Assembly (NCBI GenBank): GCA_029891345.1
Contig: CM056995.1
Coordinates: 217,376,547-217,440,546, forward strand
Direction of reading: 5' to 3'
Length of the DNA: 64,000 bases
DNA from: Dryococelus australis
Taxonomy: Eukaryota > Arthropoda > Insecta > Phasmatodea > Phasmatidae
A program made the position numbers and the translations under genes. Positions 24,586 to 36,059 of this stretch are shown in pieces; within the stretch, counting starts at the first letter, position 1, and each line of letters opens with the position of its first letter. Under the pieces are notes generated by a model that was given only the letters and a program-made list of their open reading frames with translations, was not told the origin of the DNA and did not search any database.

Positions 24586-26261
24586 ATGGACCCGAGCGAA
24601 GTAAGAGAGCACACAGCGCAACAGGGCATGGAGGAAAACCTGGGCACTGAACATGGGCTTGGAGGAAACGATGACGTTAGTTCAGTATCGAGTGCGGATG
24701 AATTTCAAGTTGCTTCTACGGAGCCTACAAATACCGACAGCCAGTTTCCCTCGTGAATGAACATATTAATGCAGCAGATGCAACAGATGCAAGCTAGCAT
24801 GGCAAGTAATAATGATATGCAGTATATGCAAACTAGCATGGCAAGTAAAAATGATATGGAATAGATGCAAGCTAACATGGCAATTAAAAAGGACATGAAG
24901 CAGATGCAAGATAGCATGGAAAGTAATAATGATATGCAGTATATGCAAACTAGCATGGCAAGTAAAAATGATATGCGGCAAATGCAAGCTAGCATGGAAA
25001 GTAAGAATTATATACAGCAGATAACTGATACAGTTCAGCAAGGCTTGGGAGGTCTTAAAGAGGAATTTTTAGCTGGATAAGACAAACTTAAAGCTGAGCT
25101 TAGAACAGAAATTCATACTCATCTATCCGAACTACACACTACCCCCAGAGATGAGGTGCGCGAGGAGATATCGAAGGCTACTGACAAACTATAGGAGACC
25201 ATACATATACCTGAATAACCACTGCCTAGATAGCTTGCCAGGCAGTATGGCTAGTCAAGCAGACCTGGAACAAATGGAAGCTCAAGTACAGAGCCAACAC
25301 GAGCAAATAGGGGCTGAATTAATTTCACTAAGCCAGCATCTGTACTACCGCTTGCTTCCAATTGAACAGGCCCATGATAGGAACAGGAGACAGTCAGAAG
25401 GGCGACTGAAAGAAGTAGCAGACCGCGTGAACCGAGTGGAAGCAGAAGCTTGTGATTTAAGAAGCCGAGTGGACGAAGTGACTGTTTCTGTGGGACACCT
25501 GCAGCTAAGAGGAGAAACAAGTGTAGGACAATCAAGGGCTCGTTCAGCAACAGCCCTACTACAAGCCCTAGCAAGCGTTCAGTCAAACCCGCCTGTAAAC
25601 ACAGCTGTTACAGTCGTCTGTAACACTGTCGGAACATTGCTGCATTATTCGTCAAAGCTGTGGGTAGAGCAGGTTCTGCGTTTTGAAGGACGCACAGGAG
25701 AAAATCCTATCGACTTCCTGCACAGGCTAGAAGAGTATGCAAGTCTATTTGGTGCATACATGTTACGCTGCATAGCCCTAATCCTTAGGAACACAGCCTA
25801 CTACTAGTGGGAAATGAACAAGCCCAAAATTTCCTCTTACAATGAATTTAATGAAAAATTCATGGCAACTTGCGCGCACAGTTGTATAGAGAGAGGTTTA
25901 TCCCGGGAAAAGGTAAACGCCTGGCGTTCCACTTGGCGGACATCATGAGAAGTCGAGGTATTTGGATCCACCGCTGTCAGATGAAGAATTCATAGCAATG
26001 GTGTTAAGACAGCTGCCCTACTACTATCAGTCTCGTTGGATTGGAAGGCACCCGGAAAACCTGTCAACCTTCAGGGAAGACCTCCTCGCTTTCGATAAAA
26101 TCGATTGCTTGCAAAGGCAGCAGGCCAATAAAGACCAGGATAAGCAAGGCCCACGTGACAGCAGACAGTCTTACACTTACCACTCTGCTACAGACAACAG
26201 GCAACCTCCAAGGTTTGGCAGCAACCCGGACATTAGAAATCTCACCACTAAGTTTCATTAG
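24586..26261 (+). pseudogene. Gypsy-type gag with 13-residue repeats (broken)
   Basis: The frame starts ATG at 24586 (MDPSEVREH...). It reaches a TGA at 24754, then in the same frame about six 13-residue repeats (24769-25011, type MQxMQxSMASKND) with a TAG at 24862, then TAA at about 25078. After a frame change, 25151-25807 encodes a heptad-like helical region (MASQADLEQMEAQVQS...) and a capsid-like segment (VLRFEGRTGENPIDFLHRLE, ALILRNTAYY) typical of retrotransposon gag. The match continues in other frames to about 26261 (EEFIAMVLRQLPYYYQSRW). Gag would form the particle that packages the element RNA. I see no clear CCHC knuckle. At least three nonsense codons and two frame changes are present. 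Confidence 0.7.
24769..25011 (+). repeat. 39-bp tandem repeat inside gag
   Basis: Six copies of a 39-bp unit such as ATGCAGTATATGCAAACTAG... encode 13 residues with Met at positions 1, 4 and 8. Units 2 and 5 are nearly identical to each other, as are units 1 and 4, which suggests the array grew by duplicating larger blocks. The first copy is extended to 48 bp. Confidence 0.85.
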
Positions 26262-26749
26262 CAACCTAACAGGGGAAGCTGGAGGAATTTACGGAATAAC
26301 CGTGGGTCAGGTTATCGCAACGGGTGGAGTAACAAGAGAGGAAATCAATGGCGAGGAAGATTCTGCCAGGAAAGTGACTGGCAGTGAACCGTCCGGCGAA
26401 CACACATCTGGAAGAAGAGACGGCTTAAAACGTAGGAAGATTGAACCAGATGAGCCGAGGCAAGACTGGGATGGTAAGAACCGAAGTGACAGAGAAAGGC
26501 GAAGTATGGCTGCGCACCCGCCTTAGAAAAGTATTGGGAAGGTGGCACATGCTGCAGGAGGCAGTAACTCGTTGCAGGCAATAGTAATGCACGGCGGCCC
26601 TACCTACACAACACCACAGGGAATTGGATACTTTTGCAATCAAGATCCACTTGACCCTAGAATTATAGCGTTCATACCTGCACAAGCTGGTAGTTCATGG
26701 ATGCTAAGTCAAGGGAAGGCCAGTAGCATCCAAGGCCATAATGGTAGGT

Positions 26750-27182
26750 TAAACTAGACGAGTCTACGAGTTTTACCCCCACCGAAATTTTTATTGGCCA
26801 GCGATCCTGTGTCTTCGATCTGCAGAACCGACCATTACCCCGTGAGACAATTGGGAGTACGCAGTTGAGTGAGCAAGAGATAAGAGACGCGCTACAAAAT
26901 TTGGTAAAGCAGAGATTATAGTTAGTTGCAGAGAGGCGGAATAGTTATTATAAAACGTCCACGTTGAAAGTATTAGAAGTTGGGATATTGGTTCCTGTCC
27001 GCGCCACAAATATCAGCAAGTTGTGGGACTATAAATGTGCAAAGTTACAGCCGTTATATACAGGACCTTATGTAATTGCAAAGAGAAAGAACGAAAATTG
27101 CTACGAGCTGGATGATCCTGTAACCGGAGAGCTGTTTAGAAGTTATATTATCCGCCAGTTACAATGTACTGATAAGAACTGA
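26750..27182 (+). pseudogene. Gypsy integrase C-terminal fragment
   Basis: Segments read STSFTPTEIFIGQ (end of the integrase core; compare the common SxxPxEIxxG form), then after an in-frame stop the GPY-type tail with LQPLYTGPYVIAKRKNEN and ELDDPVTGELFRSYIIRQL. The GPY/F module follows the integrase core in Gypsy/Ty3 elements and helps target-DNA contact. It terminates with TGA at 27181-27183. It belongs to the same element as the gag at 24586. Confidence 0.8.
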
Positions 27183-27618
27183 AGTGTAAGCTTGACATGT
27201 TACAGATGAAGCTGAGTGAGAACTAGTACTAGTGTACTGGATGTTCCAGTCAGCTGACTACTGTGATTTATTGTCTGGAAAGAAGAGTGAGAAATGTATT
27301 TTAATTAAGGCTGTGATGAGATATTACTGTTGTTTATTTAGAGCAGGAGTCTGGGAGCCCGCTCAAGTTTCTGCGTAGATTAATGCCGCATTAAGGGTTT
27401 TCCGCGCCTACCAGTGTATTTACTTCTGTCCCAGATGATTAGACCGTAATTAGTCTGCTGCCAGGGATTTTGGCAGGTAAACAGTTGGCTCTCAGTAAAA
27501 GTTAAGTGTTGAACAAGGGCCTAAAGTTACCGTCGTATGCGAGAGAAGTATTTAAAACAGCTAATGAAGTGAATGCACACACAAAATAACAAGTCCTAGT
27601 TGAGCGCCACACTTACTT

Positions 27619-27846
27619 GTGCTGAAGGAACCCAACTTCTCTCATGTTGTTGGACGGCAGCAAGATACTGCAACATTTCAAACAAAACGAGCAGATGCCT
27701 TGAAAACAATGCATCGTGCTCTTACAGCTAAATCACAAAGCCATTTTATGAAATATTTTTGCCAACCTAGGTGCCAGTTTAATCCAAGTGGTCCATGGAT
27801 AATTGAGGATCCAGAGTGTGTCTGCTTGCAATTTTATCCTGGTTAA
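27619..27846 (+). other. Unrecognised 75-codon open frame
   Basis: A moderately complex frame (KEPNFSHVVGRQQDT..., ending CVCLQFYPG) with balanced composition and several Cys near the end. I do not recognise it. It lies between the Gypsy-like element and the pseudogene at 28752 and could be an exon or a fragment of another repeat. Confidence 0.2.
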
Positions 27847-28751
27847 TTTGTTGCTCAGTCTCCAGTCCCAATTGGTCCCTAGAAATTGTATCTGACTATA
27901 TTCATGTGTACTTCTGAAACAAATAGCACCTTACAGTGAAAAATGAAGTTATTGGTAACACATGATAGTACTGGCTAACAAATTTGAAGAGCTCCACAGG
28001 ATAAATTCAAGCAAGAGGCATAGTTCCAACTTATTTTTACAAAGGATTTGTTATTTTGATCAAAAAACGGAATCTAACATGTGTCTTCCGATACTATGCC
28101 AGTGATTCAGAGTGAAGGGATTTGGACGACTCATAACAGCGATGTCTGGAGAGGCCAGTGATTCAGTCTTTTAGTTGACAAACAGGGCTTTTCTGAGAGA
28201 TTATATGATATGTTATGGACTTTGTGTCTTCAGAGTTTACATTTGTTGCCAGAGCTTAATTAGATGGGTCAATATACGAAAAATAATAGCCGAACTCCAA
28301 AAAAAAATTGATACAAAAAGTTTCTACATTGATTTCGGCTCCTAGTGCTATGGTCAAAAATATCACAAAAGTCTAGTTTTCTGTGATCTTGAGATATGTT
28401 GTTTTTTAAGATGGCGTCCAAGTAGCCTATCATGAGGTGAAAAGTGTTGTATCTCAAAAACTATTCAACCTTGGAAGGTAATTTTGGTGTCTAACCCGAT
28501 GTCTATGGACCCAAGAAATTCAATGAAATCAAGTTAAATACTCTTAGTTCAGAATACATCAAAACATTTCAATATTGCGTTCTAGATGAAATTTTAATTA
28601 TTTGGAATGGACTGTTATTAATCGGATATGTACCTGTTTGCTGGTTATTTGCATGATTTAATTATTTTGTGAAGGCACTAACAATAAATATAATAATGTA
28701 GTCAATAAGGTTTATATTTATGTTATTTATATTGACTGTCCCAAGGTAAAA

Positions 28752-29474
28752 ATGAGTGCATTCAGTGCTGACGAAACTTGTCCAATTTGTCATATCCAAG
28801 TAGGTGATGGAATTTATGTAGTCCAGATTCGACAAAAGGGCGCAGATGGAATAATTGCAGTAAGTGCGCAGAGAGGTGACACCATTGCTGTGACTGCTGG
28901 AAGTAAAGTGCATACAAACGGCCGTAAAGTGTACGTAAATAAAACAGAAATAGAACTTCATTTGAAGAGGAAACATGTGGGAGTATATGGTAAAAAAAAG
29001 GAGTACTAGTGAGTCTGAAGGTACATTCAATAGCAAAACTGACTGATTTTTCTGTGGCAAAAGTATTCTGGAAGTGAGTAGTGCAGGATATAGTTATGTA
29101 AAAACTGATATCTTTACAAAGACAATTTTACAATGTTGTGATAGTTGTCGTGATGAGTGGTCATTCAAAGTAAAAGGTAGAATCGAATACTTTAATGGTT
29201 ATCTTCATGCTGCTGACTGTGTGTACAATCACGCTTGTAGCAGCCATTTTCGTTGTGGCCATAATGTACCCCAGCTATTTCGAAATAACCCTGAGATAAA
29301 GCGAAGGAAATCGGGAAGGCCTAAGAATGAAAATCAAGAACAAGCATTCTTAAAACTGTGCCTACCTAGAAGCAAATGAAGAACAGCTAACAGTGTCTGA
29401 CCTGAAGAGGAAAATGAAGGAGTATTTGTTAGATATTGATTCCATACCAAAATCAGCTGGGGAACTGTATGGAA

Positions 29475-29533
<59 letters not shown>

Positions 29534-31530
29534 GAAGGATATGGTTTACATGATATTGTTACAATGAAAGAGAAAACGGCACACATTCTCAGGACATATT
29601 ATAACCCTTCAAAGCAAGAAGAAAGCAATAATTCAGGCAGCAGCAAGGCTCATTAAAAGTGACATCAGAACAAATGTGCCATTAGTGAAGGACCATTATC
29701 CCACAACAGAGACTGCCGGTCTCCATCCAGCTATTGATTACATTCCCGAATCCCCCCGTATTCTGTTAAATGCAGTGTTTATGGGGAAAGATACTCAGCA
29801 GAAAGTGGCCAGCATAGGTCAGGCAATAACTCAAGAGTTCGTCCAAGAGCTGTCATTGCACCATTGCAAATATGTCTTGCAGGGCAAATGCATAACTTAT
29901 ATAGGTCGAGGTTTCTTGTGGACACCTTGTGTATGGTGGGGTTCTGCTCTTCGTATAGTGAAATGCACATGTTTGAATAAATGCTGCTATTGTTGCTACT
30001 CCGAAAATGCTTGGAAGCGATATTAATGTAATGAACACAGCCATGCTATTTTCAGCAGACAATGTTGATCACAACATTATTGCAATCAATGGGCAAGGAA
30101 CTTTTTACGGAATGGGTATGATAGCTGCATTGACACCAGGGTAGAAGACAGTGCACACACAGTATCCCTAGGCACAAAACTATGGATTTTTACATTGTGG
30201 AGCTTTCAAAAGTTCCTATAATTCATCATATTTCAGCAAAAAACTTACATCAAGATGTAAAATTCGCAGTACTTCCGAGTCTTTCAGAATGTGAAAAGAA
30301 AGTGGAATATTGTGGGAATTATCATTCAGTCTCAGAAATGCACTGCCAGGTTGGCATGGGATGATGCATGCTATTCATCAGGGAAACAAACACCCAGGTC
30401 AGTTTTTAATCAGGTATCTACCAATGATAGACATGTATTCTGGGGACAAGACTTGCATTCTTTCAACATTGGAGTTCCTTTGTAGGCTTGCGACCAAGCA
30501 CCACCTTGAGCCAATAGTCACATTAGATCAGCTTCCGTACTGGAAGGCCGTAGAGATAATCACCGACTCACCATTAGACAACCATCTGAAACCCATAGTC
30601 CCACTCCTAGGGAACTTCTACATGTTCATGAATTTGCTGAGAGCAGTTGGTTCACTTGTGGCAAGCACAGGACTTACTGACATTCTAGGAGTAGTCTATG
30701 GTGAGAATGCAGTAGCTCATATGATGACGGGGAAATCGGTTCAGAGAGCATTTCGTGGCCAACTTCTTGTAGAAAACTGTGTAAATCGTACAATGGTGTC
30801 CGAGATGGCGAATGAAGACCCAGATTTTGCAACAATGATTGGAACATGTGAGAAGGAGTATACTGTACTATTGAATGGTGAGGTGACGTTAGAAATATTA
30901 TTAAAATCAGAAACACTAATTAAAATTATCAGAGAGTTAGAGAAATGGAAGATCGGACTGTCTGGTAGGTCTAAGATAAGTCAATTATGGTTAAATTATC
31001 AAAGGATGGTTGCAGATGCCAGGTCATTAATCATGGCAGATCGAACAGATTCTTGGTTGATGCAATTACGTGGTGTTTCTGACTGCTTTCCAATATTCAC
31101 TGCAGCAGGGCATTATAAGTATTTGAAATCTGCACACGTCTGTGTTCAAGAAATGACTCAACTGCACAAAAACCACCCAGCTATAATAAGCAATTTTGAG
31201 AGAGGTTTTCATGTAATTCATCGAAGCAGCCAATTGTGGACTGGGCTCAGCTCAGACCTTGTCATTGAGCAGACTTTGATGGGATAATTAAAGACTTCTG
31301 GAGGTCTTACTAGTGGTAGTGGAATGTCTGAAGAGCAGAGAGACTTAGGACCATGTCAAGTCCTATATCGGCAGAATATAAAATAGCAATGTAAAAGTTC
31401 ACAAATGTGTCATACACTACCTCAAAACAGCTCAAGGATTTGACTAATGCAAGGATACAAAAGGATCTTGTTGATTTGGAAGAAATCAGTTCCAAACTTA
31501 GAATTTTTTTTGGCGAAATTTTAGCCATTC
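28752..31530 (+). pseudogene. Pseudogene of a large multicopy invertebrate protein of unknown function
   Basis: Segments in several frames follow, in order, an uncharacterised family of roughly 1000-residue proteins that I recognise as multicopy in corals, molluscs, echinoderms and arthropods. N-terminal Cys/His modules: CPICHIQVGDG...QKGADGI at 28780-28860, and FCGK...CCDSCRDEWSFKVKGRIEY, YLHAADCVYNHAC at 29055-29240. Then PLVKDHYPTTE and GKDTQQKVASIGQAITQ (29676-29840). Then ADNVDHNIIAINGQGTFYGM at about 30055-30115. Then a 325-codon frame (30310-31287) with LPMIDMYSGDKTCILSTLEF, ending GLSSDLVIEQTLMG. Finally SYTTSKQLKDLTNARIQKDL to about 31500. At least four frame changes and several stops break it, and a TA tract has expanded inside it. 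Function is not known to me; multicopy spread suggests a transposon origin (inference). Confidence 0.7.
29475..29530. repeat. (TA)n tract inside the pseudogene
   Basis: About 27 TA dinucleotides interrupt the protein match between GELYGT and VEGYGLHDIVTMKEKT. The tract reads as (YI)n and happens to keep the frame open. It is probably a post-inactivation expansion. Confidence 0.85.
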
Positions 31531-31539
31531 AATCATAAC

Positions 31540-33580
31540 ACAATCATGTATTTTGCTACATAATAATTTTTAAATTTAATTTTAGCTTAAAAACCCATAG
31601 AAAAAAGATGAAAATTTCAACAATATATCAGACGAAATTTAAAAGAATCATGAAATAAAATATTTCCTAACTCAATTACAAAAAAATTATTAACAATGAA
31701 AAATCAAAATTTTCTCATCCCATTAAAAAAAACTATATGTTAAAGGCATTCGTTAGCTCTATTTATGCACATTTTAATGTGTGTTTTCAAAATCTTGAAC
31801 ATACACAAATGTATTAACTCTTAAATATAGATGAAATATTGTACCACCAAAACTAAGCACAATGAAAGTAATAAATTTAGATAGCTAGAAAATCGATTGA
31901 AAATCACTTGTTTTACAAACAAGGAAAAGATAGTTTGATTAAAAAAATTACAAACAACATTATTAAAAAGCAAAAAAATATTGAAAATGAATATATAGGT
32001 TTATTAATGAAACTTGTCATGTGATGGTGTTAGTGTAAAATAGTGTACAAATATGAATGCAAATATTTGAAAGGTATTTTTCATTTTCAACAAATATTTC
32101 CTAAAAAATATTTTATTAGAAAAGTTAATAATATATTTTCAGTCCAAGGAAATTTAAAAAATATATATTTTCTGCTAAATTTAACACTGAATGTATTGTT
32201 AATTTATAGCACCTAGGAAATCTTATGAATTCATTGAAACCAAAAATTAATTTAGTTGTTAAAAGGTAATCCTTAACTCTTCAGGACTTTGCAAGTATTC
32301 ATTAATCAGTTTTGCAATATTCTTATAAAAAATATATTTTGAGTTATTTAATTACTTAATAATGGACAAAATAAATTACTAAAATCTAAATAAATATAAG
32401 GGCTTAGTTATTAACAAAAAATTTTGAATTAAAAAAAAGACTTTTTTTTAAATAGTTAAACAGAATTATTGGTTATGCAATTATCAATTAATAAGTACAA
32501 ATTATTGAATATCTCAGGCATTGAATTATCAAGAGCTATAAAAGTTAACAAGGCTGCAAAACATTAAAAAATAATGATCAAAAATACTTTCTTTGGACAA
32601 TTAAATCATAATTATATCCAGCAAATAATCATGTAGATAAAGTTGCAAAGTATGTAATTATTGGCTTAGAGCTTAATGAAATTGATTAAAATTAAAATTT
32701 CCAATTAAAATAATAGTGAATCTAAAACACACCATTTGCTGAAATTATTAATGAATGCATGTTATTTCATAAAAATAATGGTAATATTTGGAAATAATTA
32801 CAAATAATTGAGATAAACAAATCAGTTTATTTTGAAATAAAAACTCGCATTATAGTCGGGTCAAAGTTTTGTCAAGGTTTGTATCTTTCCATATTTAGGG
32901 GGGGGGGGGGTAACATTTTAAGTGCAGATAGAAGTATACAGCACTTTAATCAAAATTAATGAGTGGACAAACACACAAACTGTTTAAATAAAGAAAGTGA
33001 AGACTGGATCACTAAAGAATGAGAAGAAATTACTTTTAAAACCACCAAAAAAACAATGTAAGTTGTTTTCGTTACTATGCGGAATTTCAAACTACATTTT
33101 TAAAATCTAAACCTTCCAACACAATCAAAGGCAATTAATACGTTCAAGTTATTAACAAAATATCCAATTTTGACTAAGATGATAATTATAATGAGCTTTC
33201 TAAAATGTTTTGAAACAAAAATACAACCTCGCAAACAAGAAAAACATAATAATTGATCTTAAACATAAGGGCAAAACTTAAAATGTCAGTTACACGAAAC
33301 TCTACGATTTTGCTATAATAAATAATTAATTTTATAGTTTTACAAAATACTGCGGTTAGCGTAGGGCAAAGAAACATTGAGCAATGTAAAAACCGTCCTT
33401 TCCTAACATAAACTAGGATTTTCTATTTAAAAAAAAAAGCATATCGATAATTGGAAAAACTTTAATAAAACCAAATCTTCAAGCAAAGATACATTTAATT
33501 ATAAGCTGAATAGATCAGAAGTAGAATGAGTATGTCCTTTCAGGTGAAATACATTTTAAATAGGGCACAAATGGCATCTG
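31540..33580. other. No gene recognised, extremely AT-rich
   Basis: About 2 kb of A/T runs with few complex segments. A 12-G run lies near 32899. The small ORF at 33186-33377 shows no domain. Confidence 0.5.
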
Positions 33581-33599
33581 GCATCGGCGCCGATGCTCA

Positions 33600-34270
33600 C
33601 CAACCACCATTTTGGGACATCTCCCGATCACCATGTTGGAGCTGGGTGACCTTGTACTTGACCTTGTGCTTTTGAACTTGACATGGTGGTCATGAACTTG
33701 GATGACCTTGAAGCGAAAAATCACGAAAAATCACAGATGTAGTAAAAAATAAGGGAAAAAATTACATTGAAGAACCCAGAAGACATTTTGGATTTTCATT
33801 ACCTCGACCTTGACCCAGGGTAACTTTGACCTTGACTGCATGTGGCCATGAAGTCGAAAAATCTACAAAAATCGTAAGAACTCGTAAAATATAGTAAAAA
33901 TCAGAGGAGAAAGTAGGTACAGTATAGAATCGTACCGCCATCTTGAGTATCTATGACCTCGACATGATGTTAAGACAGCAAATGCATAATACATTTTTTT
34001 TCAAATCGTACAATATAGTAAAAATCAGAAGAGAAAGTACATTATAAACTGCCATGTTGTATATCAGTTACTTTGGCCTTCACTTTAGGGCAACCACAAA
34101 GCTAAAAATCGAGACAAATTAAAAAAATTGCCAAACAAATCCCCAAAAAAAGGGAGAATTCCATTATTGTCCATGACCATCATATTAAATATCCGTGACT
34201 TTGTCCCACAACCCAGGCAACTTGAATCCGAAAAAAAATTGTAAAAATTTGGAAAATATTTATAAAAATT
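33600..34270. repeat. Decayed 120-150-bp tandem repeat with TGACCTTG motifs
   Basis: Five diverged units can be followed by the phrase GAAGCGAAAAATCAC or a variant, at about 33711, 33849, 33990, 34093 and 34211. Each is preceded by a CCATNTTG/GACCTTGAC segment and followed by ATAGTAAAAATCAGAGGAG-like sequence. The left part has clustered TGACCTTG octamers at 33647, 33659, 33703 and 33828. It is non-coding. Confidence 0.65.
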
Positions 34271-35202
34271 AATTTTCTTTTAAATCTCGAAAATTTTCGG
34301 GAGAAAAAAAGCTTACAAGCAGAAAGTTCGAAATTCAAAACACAGATGGAGGAGTATATATCCTCCAAGCACGGCGACCAGCAGATGACTAACTCCCACC
34401 TCCAAACCAACCCAATGTTGTGTGTTATTTACAATATCCTCCATCCTTCACTACTTTAAATCGAAAATCTAGTTTACTCCCACCCAACTCCCCCTCTAAG
34501 GAGCCATTAGCTTATGTCACTCCCCCTTATTATTCGTATTTGCTCCACTCCCCACCACCTCATCAACCACACAGCATGCCACCCTTCTATATCACTAAGG
34601 TTATTGCTGAGTTGAATTCACTATTTGTTGCCTTGATTACACAATCATTTAGCATTTCCTGAATTTTATACTTCGTGATATGGGCTTGATGCAATAAATA
34701 ACTGTGTGGGGAGTGTATACAGGTCCTTCTTACCCCACCACTACAATTAGGCTGTGATGGTGATTTCACTATTACATCACATTGTTCAATCGTGATTGGT
34801 TGTTGGTCACATGTTATCTCATCTCCTGCAGATAAGTAATGGTTAAAATCATGCCTCCAAGGTTAGTTGTCATTCAACCAGCAAACGAGTAAATTTTCGC
34901 CAGGAGCCAGCCTCCGTAGGAGTCATTCGGTGGGAGTAATTCTCGGCAGGAGCCAGTTTCGGAAGGAGTAAGACTAGTTTTATTTTCTTGATGTGAATAA
35001 GCATTGTTATATTTGAAAAATAATGTAACTTTATTCACGAAATACACACCATAATAATGATTTCATTCTGTGTCTGGACTGTAATAACGAGCCCTGGTCT
35101 TAACTTCTACTCTGTAAAACCAGCACATCAACAGCATCTCCCATTTCAAAAACATTTGCGCTGCAGGTTTTAGGTTATTCACCCCATATATGTATGCACA
35201 TA

Positions 35203-36055
35203 CAGGATAGTTCAAGAGGAGTTACCGCCACTCATAGGGCCTATTCCTTATGTAATTTGTAGTAAAATATATCACACAAATGTGTGTCATATTCCCAATA
35301 TTCACAGAGTAATTCGAAACAATTGAAAAATGACGAATAAAATTAATAACCCTTTCTGAATTCAATGCAGGAATGTATTATCAGACCTTATTGGTTAGAA
35401 TTGAGAATCCCAATTGCATCTAACAAGCTTACGGCATACGTTCACAAATGTTTCCATCTACTTCCATACACTTGGCCGCACACTTATGAATCGCACATGT
35501 TGCTCTATCTAGCTGCACATGGCTGTCATTCATTTCTGTAATGGCATGCATGATACGCAAAAGTAGTTCCTCACGTGTTTGTGCAGTCCTTTGGAAAATT
35601 ATATCCTTTATTTATCCCAATACGCAATAATCTAGTGGTGATATATCTGGCGTTCAAGGAGGCTAGGGGTGGAAACCACCTCGTCCTATCCATCTCTCAG
35701 GGAAATCCACATTTAAGTGTTCCACAATGCACGGTGGAATTGAGGAGGTGCAGCATCATGTTGTAAGATCTCACTGGTAGCAAATATCCTCATGTAACAG
35801 AGGCATTTCTTCTTGCAAAAATTGTAGAACACCATACCAATCAAGCATCCTGGGAAAATGCATGGCCCAATCAGCTGATTGTGTGACACCACACCATGCA
35901 TTGGTACTGAAACACTGTTGCAAACTCCTCTCCACTGTAGGGTGGGTATGCTGGTTGTCGAATGGGAATAGGACCCACTTTTATGACATATTTTGATACA
36001 AATGAAGTAATGCATAAGCCCTGTGAGTGGCGGTAACTTCTTGTGAATCATCCTG
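35203..36055 (-). mobile_element. Mariner-type (IS630/Tc1/mariner) element
   Basis: Terminal inverted repeats of about 40 bp: the left end CAGGATAGTTCAAGAGGAGT then TACCGCCACTCATAGGGC, and the right end inverted (GCCCTGTGAGTGGCGGTAAC ... CATCCTG). The left flank is TA and the right flank TG, so the expected TA duplication may have mutated. A broken transposase lies between, on the - strand. The element is 853 bp, shorter than usual for the superfamily (about 1.2-1.5 kb), so it is probably internally deleted at the N-terminal side. Confidence 0.85.
35420..36051 (-). pseudogene. Mariner-type transposase remnant
   Basis: Read on the - strand, the 112-codon frame (36051-35713) has HGVVSHNQLIGPCIFPGCL, then LQHDAAPPQFHRALWNT. 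In a shifted frame it continues with FPERWIGRGG, then TPDISPLDY (the superfamily's SPDLxPLD segment near the third catalytic residue), then a tail with EELLLRIMHAITEMNDSHVQ. The second catalytic Asp lies in the QHDAAPP segment (QxDGAPPH in active relatives). The transposase would cut and rejoin the inverted repeats. The first catalytic region and DNA-binding domain are absent, and stops and frame changes are present, so it is dead. Confidence 0.8.
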
Positions 36056-36059
36056 TGTG

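Larger units (their letters stand above)
24416..27183 (+). mobile_element. Gypsy-like LTR element, internal deletion derivative
   Basis: A primer-binding-site-like GGTGGCCAATGTGGGGCTCGAA at 24417-24438 is complementary to a tRNA 3' end (T-arm TTCGAGCCC, acceptor ending GGCCACC). It is followed by a leader, a broken gag frame from 24586, and directly by the C-terminal end of an integrase ending at 27182. Protease, reverse transcriptase, RNase H and most of integrase are missing, apparently removed near 26700-26760. Both LTRs should flank this, but I could not pair them. Several stops and frame changes show it is inactive. Confidence 0.75.

Noticed and set aside
24705-25041. Leu/Ile/Cys-rich - strand ORFs resembling membrane segments
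   Set aside because: They are antisense shadows of the 39-bp gag repeat.
25251-25586. 111-codon Leu-rich - strand ORF
   Set aside because: Antisense of the gag helical region, whose sense frame is recognisable.
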